A stretch of 64,000 bases of DNA from Loigolactobacillus coryniformis subsp. coryniformis KCTC 3167 = DSM 20001 (GCF_002706425.1 NZ_CP017713.1:1364001-1428000); one strand, 5' to 3'; positions 15,991 through 24,591 are shown, counted from the first letter of the stretch. Made by a program: numbers and translations. Notes: a model not told the origin generated them from the sequence alone.

Positions 15991-16057
15991 GTTTAGAAAT
16001 AATTTGCTTGATTCTAAAATTACGAATTATCAAGCTTAAAGGTAACATATTAGCACA

Positions 16058-16270
16058 CTAATTAACGACCACGCTGGCGATGTCGTTGCGGTGCAGTTTG
16101 GTGTGGCCGCAGCTGGAGGTGATGATGTATTGTTCGGCCGCGCCGATGTTGAAAAAGTTGCGGGCGGTGGTGTTGATCACGGCGTCATCGGTGATTACTT
16201 GAACGTTGTGGACTTGTTCTAAAATTAATTGTTCGCCGGAGTGCAGCAGTAGCGTTAGTGTTTTGACCAT
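16058..16270 (-). CDS. Hypothetical 70-residue protein
   Basis: From ATG 16270 (AAGGAGC 9 bases upstream on the minus strand) the product starts MVKTLTLLLHSGEQLILEQV and is rich in beta-type alternation, with one Cys-Gly-His (SSCGHTKL) near residue 52. There is no signal peptide or membrane segment. The open frame continues upstream, but without a site. It is divergent from the ArsR regulator gene with a 170-bp shared upstream region, so it may be its target. No family recognised. Confidence 0.6.
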   Translation of the reverse strand: MVKTLTLLLHSGEQLILEQVHNVQVITDDAVINTTARNFFNIGAAEQYIITSSCGHTKLHRNDIASVVVN

Positions 16271-16440
16271 TTTGTAAGCTCCTTCATTTTTGTCATATCT
16301 ATAAGATAAGCCGGATGAAGTTGATAAGCAAAAATAACGCATAGGCAGCTCCGTCTCGATTTGCTTTCTCAATGTGGTTTTTTGGCGGCTAAGCGGTTAG
16401 ACTAGGAGCATGCGTTTAAACTTATGAACGGAGGTGGTGA

Positions 16441-16785
16441 ATGACAATGGACAAGCAAGCAACTTTAGCGGCAATCACGCAGGGGTTTGTGCAATCGCAA
16501 AGCCTGTTATTGGCTTTAGGGGATGAAAATCGGCAGTTGCTCATTATTGCCTTATTGCGTTTTGGCTGTGATGGCGCGCGGGTCGGGGCACTGACGGCGC
16601 AGACGCATTTATCACGGCCGGCGGTGTCGCATCATTTAAAAATATTGAAGGACGCTGACTTGGTGACGTTACGCAAAGAAGGGACCAAGCATTATTATGC
16701 GGTGAATCCCAACGGCAACTTCGCGGTGATCCAATCAACAACAGCTATGATCCAAGCTTTAGCGGTAACGTCTAAAGTTCCATGA
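16441..16785 (+). CDS. ArsR-family winged-helix regulator
   Basis: 114 residues with the ArsR/SmtB DNA-binding fold: LLLALGDENRQLLIIALL, then LSRPAVSHHLKILKDADLVTLRKEGTKHYYAV as recognition helix and wing. The usual metal-binding Cys residues of the ELCVCDL motif are absent (here a single Cys in RFGCDGAR), so it probably senses something other than a thiol-bound metal. GGAGG stands 6 bases before ATG 16441. An imperfect dyad CGTT...AACG (about 16413-16430) upstream could be its operator, controlling itself and the divergent 70-residue gene. Confidence 0.85.
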   Translation: MTMDKQATLAAITQGFVQSQSLLLALGDENRQLLIIALLRFGCDGARVGALTAQTHLSRPAVSHHLKILKDADLVTLRKEGTKHYYAVNPNGNFAVIQSTTAMIQALAVTSKVP

Positions 16786-16957
16786 AACCCAAGTTCAAAA
16801 CCGGATGTTCAGGGAGGGGATGATGTTTATTGTACGGCATCACTGTCCACGGATGAAACGAACTTAATTCAAGCGTTGCTTCTCACTGGATCTTGCCTAT
16901 TTTATGTGTTCTAGGGTACACAAATTAAGCCTTAGTTAGTCTGATTTTTCAGAATAT

Positions 16958-18403
16958 CTAGGCTGCTGTTGGTAATTGAGACTGCGCTAGTTCAATTAGC
17001 GCCAGCCATTTGTCCGGCATTCGTTCAAACGGTTTGAGTTGTGGTAACTCAACAGGAATGCGGTAATGCAGTGCTTCATGAGGCCGCAAGAAGTTATAGG
17101 CCGCTGAATAAAGTGCCGTGTAACTCGCTGAACCTGTGGCAGAGCCAAAGCCGGTACTGGAACGATAATTTTCTTTGTAGGAACGATTCAAGCGCTCAAT
17201 GGTTTGCTTTAAGAAGCGGTACTCACGACTGATCTCATCTTTGTTTTCAAGACCAACAACCTGGTGAATGCCAAACTTGATGCCCTGTTGTGCAAAATAG
17301 ATCTGGGCAACTTGGTAGATCGGATTCGCGTCAACGACGAAGTTAAGCTTCTCAGGGATCTGAGGCATCTTTTGGAGGACTTGGTTGATCGCAATGACCG
17401 CTGATTCGGTTGTGCGATTAGGGGTCACGTAGTCGGCGAGAATGAGCTTACACTTGGCGTCGTAGAAGTAGAAGATATAGTGCCACTTGTCTTTCACGCG
17501 CACGTAAGTCTCGTCACCAACAATCTGATCGGACAGTGCGTAAGGATAATTCGCCCAGAAAGGCCGGACAACAGCGGCTACCGCCATTTCGTAGTTATGG
17601 ATTGTCTGGTGTGAGATTTTAACGCCATGGATATCGTACATGATCGCCGCGGTTCGCCGCGCTGACAGACCATAGTTGATGTGATAGGTCAGCACCAAGC
17701 CCAGCACTTCAGGGCTGGCTTGAATCCGATCGAGGTCTACCGGTGCTTGGATCGGCGATTCTGGCGCAATGCCTTTAAGTTCAAAGTTGTAGGTTCGCCA
17801 AGTGTAGCGCACCTTGTGGGCAGTTGGATGGACGTTGAAGTCAGCGACTTCAGCCGGTGACATTGCGGCGATCGCACCAAGGCGAAAAGCGCACTTATCG
17901 TTGTAACAACACCAGACGTCGAACTTGGTCCGACGGTTGTGAATACTCAGGCGATTCTGGCAATAAGGACAACGTAAAGCGACCGTCTTATTCTTCTCGG
18001 CGTGACCATCTTGAAACTTGAACTGACAGACCTTGCACCGTAGCTGACCGCCAGCACCGTTATTGGCGTAAAGATAGTCCTGTGGTGCCGAGCACCGCGG
18101 ACAGTCTTGCGCCGCAAAGCTGATTGGTTTACGCCGCCTGACTGGCAGTATCGGCTTACCGTTCTTTTCAAGCGACTCAGCGATCAACTGCTGGTAGTCG
18201 AGGGCTTCAGAACCGATATCAGCTTGAAGTAGTGGGACTTTCTCATCGACCTGAAATTGGTTAAAACGCTTGAATACCGGTTTATCAGCGCTTGGCAGCC
18301 GTGAATGATCAAAGATCTCAGCCAACTGAGCTAAAAGGATCAAAATAATTTGTCTTTGGAGCTTGATTATTAGAACTAAATAGGCTATTAATGGTGTATG
18401 CAC
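16958..18403 (-). CDS. Large DDE transposase with zinc ribbons (IS6/IS240-type core)
   Basis: About 481 residues from GTG 18403, which has AAGGATT just upstream; the frame is open to 18445 but with no site there. Near residues 100-170 there are Cys pairs (CPRCSAP, CKVCQFKF, CPYCQNRL, CCYNDKC) forming zinc ribbons, then a helix-turn-helix region (NYGLSARRTAAIMYD), then a DDE core: VGDETYVRVKDKWHYIFYFYD, NFVVDANPIYQ and a later Glu. The IS ends are not clear: GGGTACACAAA near 16914 and a GGTACTGTCAAA-like end near 18522 are candidates. It probably inserted behind the ArsR gene. Confidence 0.8.
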   Translation of the reverse strand: MHTPLIAYLVLIIKLQRQIILILLAQLAEIFDHSRLPSADKPVFKRFNQFQVDEKVPLLQADIGSEALDYQQLIAESLEKNGKPILPVRRRKPISFAAQDCPRCSAPQDYLYANNGAGGQLRCKVCQFKFQDGHAEKNKTVALRCPYCQNRLSIHNRRTKFDVWCCYNDKCAFRLGAIAAMSPAEVADFNVHPTAHKVRYTWRTYNFELKGIAPESPIQAPVDLDRIQASPEVLGLVLTYHINYGLSARRTAAIMYDIHGVKISHQTIHNYEMAVAAVVRPFWANYPYALSDQIVGDETYVRVKDKWHYIFYFYDAKCKLILADYVTPNRTTESAVIAINQVLQKMPQIPEKLNFVVDANPIYQVAQIYFAQQGIKFGIHQVVGLENKDEISREYRFLKQTIERLNRSYKENYRSSTGFGSATGSASYTALYSAAYNFLRPHEALHYRIPVELPQLKPFERMPDKWLALIELAQSQLPTAA

Positions 18404-18546
18404 TCGAATCCTTCTTTCTGGATTTTCTTGTTGTTCGCACACCAAGAATACCAGAAAAAGACGTTCGGGTGTTTTTTAATATTCGGAAATTAATAACAAA
18501 AACGAGGTACGTTTGACAGTACCGCTTTAGCACAGGAGGAAAATTA

Positions 18547-19563
18547 ATGACAAAAACAATGCAAGCCATGCAAATCAAACAATATGGTCAGGTACCAGTT
18601 AGTGCAACACAAGTGTCGCTGCCAGCGGTAGGGGCGACGGATGTTTTAGTGGCGATTCGCGCTGCCGGGGTCAATCCAATCGATACTAAGACCCGTGATG
18701 GCGAAGTAAAACTGTTGGTCGCGCACCAAATGCCGTTGACACTAGGGCACGAATTTGCCGGCGTGGTGGCGGCGGTTGGTCGCGACGTGCAGCAATTTAA
18801 AATTGGTGATGAAGTTTATGGGCGGCCCCGTGATGCACGTATCGGGACGTTTGCGGAATACATTGCAGTGGATGTCGCTGATATTGCCTTGAAGCCGCAG
18901 TCGTTATCCTTTGTTGAAGCGGCGTCGTTGCCGTTGGTGGGGTTGACTAGTTATCAGGCGTTGATCGATTTGGTGCAGCTCAAGCCGGGGCAGAAAGTGT
19001 TGATCCAAGCTGGTGCCGGCGGTGTCGGTACGATCGCGATCCAATTGGCGAAATATTTAGGCGCGTACGTGGCGACCACTGCTAGTGCCAGCAGCGCACC
19101 GTTAGTCAAAAAATTAGGCGCTGATCTGGTGATCGACTATCATCAGCAGTCATTCGACGAAGTGCTGCACGATTATGATCTGGTGTTTGATACCCTAGGT
19201 GGCGTTAATTTGCGCAAAGCGTTCACGATTTTAAAACCCGGTGGTAACATCGTGTCGGTCAGTGGCTTACCGAACGGGCAATTTGGCCGCCGGCGTCACT
19301 ATAGTTGGTGGAAAACGTGGCTGTTCAGTTTGGCGACGCTGAATTTAACTCGGTGGGCCCACAAATACCACGTGACCTATCAGTTTTTGTTCATGCAAGC
19401 CAACGGCCGCGAATTAGCCGAATTGACGGCCTTAGTTGAACAGGGCAAATTACAACCGCAGATCGACCGCGTTTTTCCGTTAGCCCAAACGCAGGCTGCC
19501 TTGGACTATGTGGCCCAGGGGCGTGCTCACGGTAAAGTGGTGGTGACGGTAGCCGCAGAGTAA
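18547..19563 (+). CDS. NAD(P)-dependent quinone oxidoreductase (zinc-independent MDR)
   Basis: 338 residues of the medium-chain dehydrogenase family. GHEFAGVVAAVGRDV is the N-terminal catalytic-domain signature, and GAGGVGTIAIQLAKYLGAYV is the nucleotide-binding Rossmann motif (about residues 157-176). The catalytic zinc cysteines of alcohol dehydrogenases are missing, pointing to the quinone reductase/zeta-crystallin branch. CAGGAGG precedes the ATG. Its upstream DNA contains a TTGACA at 18511-18516, close to the probable end of the transposase element, but no -10 box at the right distance. Confidence 0.88.
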   Translation: MTKTMQAMQIKQYGQVPVSATQVSLPAVGATDVLVAIRAAGVNPIDTKTRDGEVKLLVAHQMPLTLGHEFAGVVAAVGRDVQQFKIGDEVYGRPRDARIGTFAEYIAVDVADIALKPQSLSFVEAASLPLVGLTSYQALIDLVQLKPGQKVLIQAGAGGVGTIAIQLAKYLGAYVATTASASSAPLVKKLGADLVIDYHQQSFDEVLHDYDLVFDTLGGVNLRKAFTILKPGGNIVSVSGLPNGQFGRRRHYSWWKTWLFSLATLNLTRWAHKYHVTYQFLFMQANGRELAELTALVEQGKLQPQIDRVFPLAQTQAALDYVAQGRAHGKVVVTVAAE

Positions 19564-19594
19564 GCGGGATGCGTGATCACTGCGGGGACACCTT

Positions 19595-19623
19595 TTCATG
19601 CGGGCGCCGTTTCCTGTTATAAT
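19595..19623 (+). promoter_or_regulatory. Predicted promoter of the GT8 operon
   Basis: TTCATG (19595-19600), 17-base spacer, perfect TATAAT (19618-19623), 35 bases before the GT8 start codon. Confidence 0.5.
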
Positions 19624-19658
19624 AAATTCATTCAGTTATAAAGCAGGTGAATTGAAGC

Positions 19659-20510
19659 ATGATCAATTTGTTATTTGCCATTGATGACCGCATGACCGCG
19701 CAATTATTGACGACGTTGTATTCAATCGTGGTCAATACGCCACAAAAGCAGTTTACTGTTTACGTGATCCAGAAAGAAGTGCTATCGGCCACGCCGCAGA
19801 TCGAGGCTTTTTGTGCGCAAATGGGGCTACGTTATCGGCCGTTGGTGGTGGGGGCTACTTTTGTGGCTACGGCACCGGTTACGGAGCGTTATCCGGAGAC
19901 GATCTATTATCGCTTGCTGGCGCAACGATATTTGCCGGAATCCGTGACGCGCATCTTATATTTGGACGTGGATATATTGGTGCTCAACGATTTGACGCCG
20001 TTATATGAATATGATCTGGGCACTGATTTGTACGCCGCCGCCAGTCATAATGCGTTGAGCCGCAATTCATTCAATCAGTTGCGACTGGGCAACTATGAAG
20101 CAGAAAGTTACTTTAACTCTGGTGTGCTGCTATATAATTTGCCAGCAGTCCGGGCACAAGTCAAAGTTGCGGCGATCGCAGATTACATTCAAACTAAAAA
20201 AATGGCGCTATTTTTGCCAGATCAAGATATTTTGAACGGTTTGTACGGACACCAGATCCAAAAAATTCCCGATGAGTTATATAATTTTGATGCGCGGCGT
20301 AGTCGCTTTTATTACGCCTTGAGTAGCGGTCAGTGGAATCTAGATTGGGTGATCACAAATACGGTGATCTTGCATTTCTGTGGGCGCGATAAGCCGTGGA
20401 AAAAAGATTACCACAATCGTTATGCTGGCTTGTATAAGCATTATGCGCTGCGAGCCCAGCGCGTGCTAAAAAGGAGTGATCATGATGATCAAAGTAGCCC
20501 AATTAAATGA
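19659..20510 (+). CDS. Glycosyltransferase family 8 protein
   Basis: 283-residue retaining glycosyltransferase of family 8, using a nucleotide sugar (often UDP-glucose or UDP-galactose) to modify cell-surface glycans. The Mn2+-binding DxD is YLDVDILV (Asp103, Asp105), the family's YFNSGVLLYNL and DQDILNGLY motifs are present, and the C terminus has HFCGRDKPW, the HxxGxxKPW motif. No membrane segment. First of four closely packed genes; its end overlaps the GNAT gene by 29 bases. Confidence 0.9.
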   Translation: MINLLFAIDDRMTAQLLTTLYSIVVNTPQKQFTVYVIQKEVLSATPQIEAFCAQMGLRYRPLVVGATFVATAPVTERYPETIYYRLLAQRYLPESVTRILYLDVDILVLNDLTPLYEYDLGTDLYAAASHNALSRNSFNQLRLGNYEAESYFNSGVLLYNLPAVRAQVKVAAIADYIQTKKMALFLPDQDILNGLYGHQIQKIPDELYNFDARRSRFYYALSSGQWNLDWVITNTVILHFCGRDKPWKKDYHNRYAGLYKHYALRAQRVLKRSDHDDQSSPIK

Positions 20511-21006
20511 TTTACCGGCGCTAATGACGTTTTATAACGATTTGATCGTGGCGATGGCGCAGACCGCCTTTCCGTCCGGCTGGCAAAAAGGGGTCTATCC
20601 CGATGAAAATTATGTACGTACGGCAATTGTGCATGGCGAGTTATTTGTCAATTGGCAGGACGACAAAATCGTTAGTGCGATGGTGTTGAACAGCGTGGCA
20701 AATGATGGTTACGCGCAAGCAGCGTGGGCGGTGGCGGATACTGGTGACAATATTTTGCTGATCCACACCCTGGGCGTCAGTCCAGCGCTGCAAGGCCGCG
20801 GAATTGCCCAACAAATGGTTAATTTTGCGATTGCTTATGGGCGGAAAATGCACAAACGAGCAATTCATTTGGATGCGTTAGCGACTAATTTGCCGCCACA
20901 AAAGCTTTATTTGAAATGTGGCTTTAATTATATTGCGACATTGTCGCTATTTTACGCCGATACTGGTTGGACTGATTTCTTACTATATGAGTTGGTGCTG
21001 GGATGA
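20482..21006 (+). CDS. GNAT-family N-acetyltransferase
   Basis: About 174 residues. The acetyl-CoA binding signature LHTLGVSPALQGRGIAQQMV-like segment (LIHTLGVSPALQGRGIAQ) is near residue 95, followed by AIHLDALATNLPPQKLYLKCGF, the usual fourth motif. Substrate unknown. AAGGAG (20471-20476) precedes ATG 20482 by 5 bases; ATG 20485 is equally possible. It overlaps the GT8 gene upstream and shares ATGA with the next gene. Confidence 0.88.
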   Translation: MMIKVAQLNDLPALMTFYNDLIVAMAQTAFPSGWQKGVYPDENYVRTAIVHGELFVNWQDDKIVSAMVLNSVANDGYAQAAWAVADTGDNILLIHTLGVSPALQGRGIAQQMVNFAIAYGRKMHKRAIHLDALATNLPPQKLYLKCGFNYIATLSLFYADTGWTDFLLYELVLG

Positions 21007-21458
21007 AACGGTTAAAAATTTATTTTGCGGCCGCGATTCGCGGTGGTCGCACCGATGCAGCCCGGTATCAGCAGTTGATCGCTTTTTTGCAGACGACACA
21101 TCAAGTGCTAACTGAGCATATTGGCGCGACAGACTTGACGGCGACAGGTGAGACGGCCTTGACTGATGCGGAAATCTATCAGCGCGATCTTCACTGGCTA
21201 ACCACCTGCGATGTGGTGGTGGCGGAAACGACCCAACCTAGTTTAGGCGTGGGTTATGAATTGGCTTATGCTGAAAAAATCGGCAAGCCGGTACTTATTT
21301 TGCAGCAACAAGGGCCACAAAAACTTTCGGCGATGATCAGCGGCGCTCCGTATTTTCAGCGGGTGTTTACTTATCGTACCGTGGCTCAGGCGCAGACGAT
21401 CCTTCAGCGCGAACTTGGCTTCATTAGCGGCACTAAACCGCCGAAAATGATAGAATAA
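21003..21458 (+). CDS. 2'-deoxynucleoside 5'-phosphate N-hydrolase (DNPH1/Rcl-like)
   Basis: 151 residues of the nucleoside deoxyribosyltransferase superfamily, Rcl branch: MKRLKIYFAAAIRGGR at the N terminus, EIYQRDLHWL, CDVVVAE, and the catalytic Glu in TQPSLGVGYELAYAEK (Glu86). Known members split deoxynucleoside monophosphates (including modified dUMP or dCMP derivatives) into base and deoxyribose 5-phosphate, cleaning the nucleotide pool. Start overlaps the GNAT stop (ATGA). It is followed by another nucleotide N-glycosidase-type gene. Confidence 0.85.
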   Translation: MKRLKIYFAAAIRGGRTDAARYQQLIAFLQTTHQVLTEHIGATDLTATGETALTDAEIYQRDLHWLTTCDVVVAETTQPSLGVGYELAYAEKIGKPVLILQQQGPQKLSAMISGAPYFQRVFTYRTVAQAQTILQRELGFISGTKPPKMIE

Positions 21459-21487
21459 CAGTAATGCTATTGAAATGAGGGATGAAC

Positions 21488-22069
21488 TTGAAGCGAATTG
21501 CAGTTTATTGCGGCGCCGCAGCGGGTAATGACCCCGCGTACCAGCAGGCCACGCTCCAGCTGGCGGACTGGTTAGTGGCTAATCAATTGGAGCTGGTCTA
21601 CGGCGGCGGTGGCGTCGGGTTGATGGGGCTCTTGGCCAATGAGGTACTGACCGCTGGTGGCAAAGTCCATGGCGTGATGCCTAAGGAACTGGCTGACCGT
21701 GGTACGGCGTTGACCAAACTGACTGATTTACAGATTGTCGCCAACATGTCGGTACGCAAACAAACGATGTTGACGCTGGCCGATGGCTGCATTGCGCTCC
21801 CTGGCGGCCCGGGCACGTTAGAAGAGATCATCGAGGCCTTTTCCTGGGCGCGGATCGGCGACAACGATAATCCTTGTGTGTTCTATAATGTGGCCGGCTA
21901 CTACGATCCGCTGCGGCAAATGTTTGACGACATGACGGCGAAGGGCTTTTTAACCCCAGCCGACCGGCAGAAATTGCTTTTCAGCGATTCGTTGGCGGAA
22001 ATTTTGCCGTTCATGAACAGCTACGTGCCGCCAAAAGTACGGACCTATCCGCAAGCTAGTGGCTTGTAA
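21488..22069 (+). CDS. LOG-family nucleoside 5'-monophosphate phosphoribohydrolase
   Basis: About 193 residues of the LOG/YvdD family, which releases the base from AMP or cytokinin-type nucleotides. The nucleotide-binding YGGGGVGLMG and the catalytic LPGGPGTLEEIIEAFSWARIG motif (PGGxGTxxE) are intact. The TTG at 21488 lies 6 bases after GAGGG (21477-21481) and is preferred; the ATG two codons earlier directly abuts that site. A terminator follows at 22091. Many bacterial LOG proteins were long misnamed lysine decarboxylases. Confidence 0.87.
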   Translation: MKRIAVYCGAAAGNDPAYQQATLQLADWLVANQLELVYGGGGVGLMGLLANEVLTAGGKVHGVMPKELADRGTALTKLTDLQIVANMSVRKQTMLTLADGCIALPGGPGTLEEIIEAFSWARIGDNDNPCVFYNVAGYYDPLRQMFDDMTAKGFLTPADRQKLLFSDSLAEILPFMNSYVPPKVRTYPQASGL

Positions 22070-22090
22070 AAGCGCTTGGCCCTAAAATTT

Positions 22091-22126
22091 AGTACTGCTG
22101 ACTATGTGGTCGACAGTACTTTTTTA
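22091..22126 (+). terminator. Terminator after the LOG-like gene
   Basis: AGTACTG (22091-22097) pairs with CAGTACT (22114-22120), inner GAC/GTC, then TTTTTT. Ends the GT8-GNAT-DNPH1-LOG operon. Confidence 0.85.
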
Positions 22127-22215
22127 TGGCAAATTTACAGGTCTGGGGCCATTTGTTAGCCGTTTTCAATAAAATACGTTAAGCTAGTTCTTGTGTTTAT
22201 AATCGAAAGTAAAGA

Positions 22216-23091
22216 ATGGGAATGAAAACGATGAATCTATTTTTAATGTTACTACCAGCAATTGCGTGGGGGATCTTACCGTTAGCGGTGGCCAAGGTCA
22301 AAGGGCAGCCGATCAATCAAATCTTCGGGACCGCCGTCGGGACTTTGTTGGCTAGCGTGGTGGTTTTTCTAGTCATGCGGCCGTCGATCTCAACGCTTAA
22401 TTTTATTTTAGCGATGGTGACCGGGGCGTTTTGGGTCATGGGTCAGTTAGGTCAATACACTGGCTTCCGTGAGCTGGGCGTTTCGCAGACGATGCCGATT
22501 TCCACTGGTTTGCAGTTAGTGGGGACATCGCTGATCGGTGTTTTGATTTTTGGCGAATGGGCCAGCACCAGCGCTAAATTATTTGGTGCGCTGGGTATCG
22601 TGCTTTTGATCGTCGGCAGTATTTTTACCGCGGTGCATGATAGTGGAATCCAGCAGGAACCGAATCCGCGGCGCAAGAGCACTTTAGTCATGCTGGTATT
22701 GACGACGATTGGGTTTCTCGTTTTTAACACGATCCCCAAAGCAATGAGTTCGTCTGGCTTGGCGATCTTTCTGCCGGAATCGATCGGCATGGTGCTGGCG
22801 GTGTTAGCTTACGTGGCGGTCACGCGGCAACCGCAAGTGCTACGGGCTAAAGCCAGCTGGCAAAGTGTATTGGCGGGGTTGATTTTTTCCGTGGCGTCAG
22901 TCAGTTACATTTTGTCGGTGCGGGCCAACGGGGTCAACTCGGCGTTTGTCGTCTCACAGCTGTCGGTGGTACTATCCACGTTAGGCGGGATGCTGTTTCT
23001 GCACGAACATAAAAGTCGCCGTGAGTTGATCTTTACCTTGCTGGGACTGGTTTTGATCGTCGCCGGCGCAATCACGACCACCATGTTTTAG
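22216..23091 (+). CDS. GRP-type sugar (glucose/ribose) uptake protein, GlcU family
   Basis: Membrane transporter of about ten helices in the GlcU/RbsU family (drug/metabolite superfamily), taking up glucose or ribose by proton symport. The family's PAIAWGILPL, GAFWVMGQLGQYTGFRELGVSQTMPISTG and SVASVSYILSVRANGVNSAF segments are clear. The exact start is uncertain: ATG at 22216, 22222 or 22231 are in frame; the last (MNLFLMLLPA) matches the family's usual start. The LysR regulator gene follows 26 bases downstream and may regulate it. Confidence 0.88.
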   Translation: MGMKTMNLFLMLLPAIAWGILPLAVAKVKGQPINQIFGTAVGTLLASVVVFLVMRPSISTLNFILAMVTGAFWVMGQLGQYTGFRELGVSQTMPISTGLQLVGTSLIGVLIFGEWASTSAKLFGALGIVLLIVGSIFTAVHDSGIQQEPNPRRKSTLVMLVLTTIGFLVFNTIPKAMSSSGLAIFLPESIGMVLAVLAYVAVTRQPQVLRAKASWQSVLAGLIFSVASVSYILSVRANGVNSAFVVSQLSVVLSTLGGMLFLHEHKSRRELIFTLLGLVLIVAGAITTTMF

Positions 23092-23117
23092 CGGTGGGTC
23101 AATAATGGGAGGCAAGC

Positions 23118-23996
23118 ATGGAAATTCGACTGTTAAAATATTTTGTGACTATCGCTGAGGAAGGGACGGTTTCGCGGGCGGCGCAAGTGCTGCACATCAC
23201 GCAACCAACCTTGAGTCGCCAGTTGAAGGAACTGGAAGCCGACCTGGATACCGAACTGTTCACCCGCCAGAAAAATCGCCTGCAACTGACCGAAGCGGGG
23301 TTATTTTTAAAAAGTCGCGCTGAAGAAATTCTTGAATTAACGGCGCAAACGCAGCAGGAATTTCTCGACCGTAAAAAGCAGTTATTCAGTGGTCACATTA
23401 GTATCGGGTGTGTCGAAGCTGACAATTCGGATACGATGTCGCTGATGCTGGAGGAATTTATCGCCGATTATCCGGCGGTGACTTTCAATATTTATACGGA
23501 GACCAGTGATGATATCGTTGAACGCTTGGACAAAGGCCTGATCGATCTGGCGATTTTGTTGGAGCCGATCAACACGGAAAAATACCATAAGATCGTGCTG
23601 CCACGCACCGAGCGTTGGGGGCTATTGGTGTCCAACGAGTCCTTTTTGGCGGAAAGTGCGGCAATTCAGCCCGTTGATCTGATCGGTACGCCGCTGTTGG
23701 TGTCCAACCGCGCCGACGTGCAGCAATTAGTCGCGGATTGGGCGGGCCGCCCGCTAGACGAGCTGAATATTATCGGTAATTTTAATTTAAGTTTCAACAT
23801 TATTTCGTTAGTTGAACGCCAGATCGGCGCCGCAGTCTGCATCGAAGGGGCGCCTGGCTATGGTAGTGCCACGAAATTTATTCCCTTTGCGCCGACTGTG
23901 CAGACCAATTGCGTCTTAGCCTGGCGCCGTGAACGGGAAACGTCGCCGGTGGTGCGCGAATTTATTCGTTATTTCCGGACTGCATTTGTTAAATAA
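23118..23996 (+). CDS. LysR-family transcriptional regulator
   Basis: 292 residues. N-terminal winged helix: MEIRLLKYFVTIAEEGTVSRAAQVLHITQPTLSRQLKELE (residues 1-40), followed by a periplasmic-binding-type effector domain from about residue 90. GGGAGG precedes the ATG. It lies directly behind the GlcU-type gene in the same direction, rather than divergent as most LysR genes, so its target is not certain. The palindromic element at 24059-24169 lies downstream. Confidence 0.9.
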   Translation: MEIRLLKYFVTIAEEGTVSRAAQVLHITQPTLSRQLKELEADLDTELFTRQKNRLQLTEAGLFLKSRAEEILELTAQTQQEFLDRKKQLFSGHISIGCVEADNSDTMSLMLEEFIADYPAVTFNIYTETSDDIVERLDKGLIDLAILLEPINTEKYHKIVLPRTERWGLLVSNESFLAESAAIQPVDLIGTPLLVSNRADVQQLVADWAGRPLDELNIIGNFNLSFNIISLVERQIGAAVCIEGAPGYGSATKFIPFAPTVQTNCVLAWRRERETSPVVREFIRYFRTAFVK

Positions 23997-24058
23997 ACGG
24001 AAAATCGACTGAGGCTGTCTTTACATTTTTAACGGGAATACCTAAAATGAATGCAAGA

Positions 24059-24169
24059 GTGTGACATAAGGCGCCCAGCTTTTGAGCATTAGCCTAGAGC
24101 GGCGAATAATTCACGCAGTGGATTATTTGACGATCGTAGCTAAGCGGAAAAAGTTGCCTTATATCGCAC
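24059..24169. repeat. Palindromic element, copy 1 (behind the LysR gene)
   Basis: 111-bp imperfect palindrome: GTGTGACATAAGGC (24059-24072) against GCCTTATATCGCAC (24156-24169), with further pairing of the CAGCTTTTGAGCATTAGCC arm and the AGCTAAGCGGAAAAAG arm. It shares the terminal motif and an AGCCTAG block with the elements at 38292 and 62832. No gene inside. Confidence 0.7.
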
Positions 24170-24272
24170 GTTTTGGCTATATTGTTCGGAAGTACAAAGA
24201 AGGAGTTGGACGTAAATTACTTATGCCACAACTCCGGTAACGATTTTGAGTTTGACAGAAAGGATCGTGTCA

Positions 24273-24536
24273 ATGACGTCTCTTGTAATGGCGGCAGCTT
24301 TAAGTACCAACGCAAAAATTGGGCTCGCGGTCGGCGCCGTCGTTTTTGTCCTTTTGTTCTTTAAGTTGATCGCCGGCTTTATCCGCTTTTGTTTCCGGCA
24401 TCCGTTTATTTTTATTTTATTGCTACTGTGCGGCGGCTTAGGCTTTATCTTCAATTTTCTGCTGGCCGGCGTGGCCATTCTGGCAGTAGTCGGCGGTGGC
24501 TTGGCGTTTTTTGTACTAAATGAATTTAATGGTTGA
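24273..24536 (+). CDS. Hypothetical small hydrophobic protein
   Basis: 87 residues from ATG 24273, with AAAGGA 8 bases upstream (the open frame begins earlier at 24246 without a site). Two to three hydrophobic segments: AKIGLAVGAVVFVLLFFKLI, then FIRFCFRHPFIFILLLLCG, and a Gly-rich C-terminal AGVAILAVVGGGLAFFVL. Likely a membrane protein; no family recognised. Ends at a good terminator. Confidence 0.6.
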   Translation: MTSLVMAAALSTNAKIGLAVGAVVFVLLFFKLIAGFIRFCFRHPFIFILLLLCGGLGFIFNFLLAGVAILAVVGGGLAFFVLNEFNG

Positions 24537-24546
24537 TTTTTGGCTA

Positions 24547-24591
24547 AACACTTACCAAACAGGGTGCCGACTGTTTGTGTAGGTGTTTTTT
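24547..24591 (+). terminator. Terminator after small hydrophobic protein gene
   Basis: AACACTTAC/GTAGGTGTT outer stem (one G-U), inner AAACAG/CTGTTT, then six T. Confidence 0.8.

Larger units (their letters stand above)
15640..16057. repeat. Intergenic palindromic repeat, copy B (carries an insertion)
   Basis: Second copy of the element at 5430-5703, again between convergent genes. The two align on both sides of a 154-bp insertion at 15700-15853 (see that entry). Shared parts: TTCTGAAGTGTGGTTAG.GTGAAACAGA, GGTTAGAT..CATTCC before the insertion, ATCTGGCC.GC after it, TGTACGCAAAAATACCAG with the long hairpin, and the AAATTACGAAT..CAAGCTT end. Confidence 0.75.

Noticed and set aside
16820-16867. 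Short frame after the ArsR gene with a purine-rich leader
   Set aside because: Only 15 codons; the GGGAGGGG leader abuts the ATG. It may be a scrap of a gene lost to the transposase insertion but cannot be supported.
18511-18522. TTGACA near the end of the large transposase element as a promoter for the oxidoreductase gene
   Set aside because: No -10 box lies at a usable distance, and the IS end itself is not certain.
24173-24364. 63-codon frame before the small hydrophobic gene
   Set aside because: It overlaps the better-supported gene at 24273 in another frame, has no plausible protein-like composition, and starts inside the end of the palindrome region.
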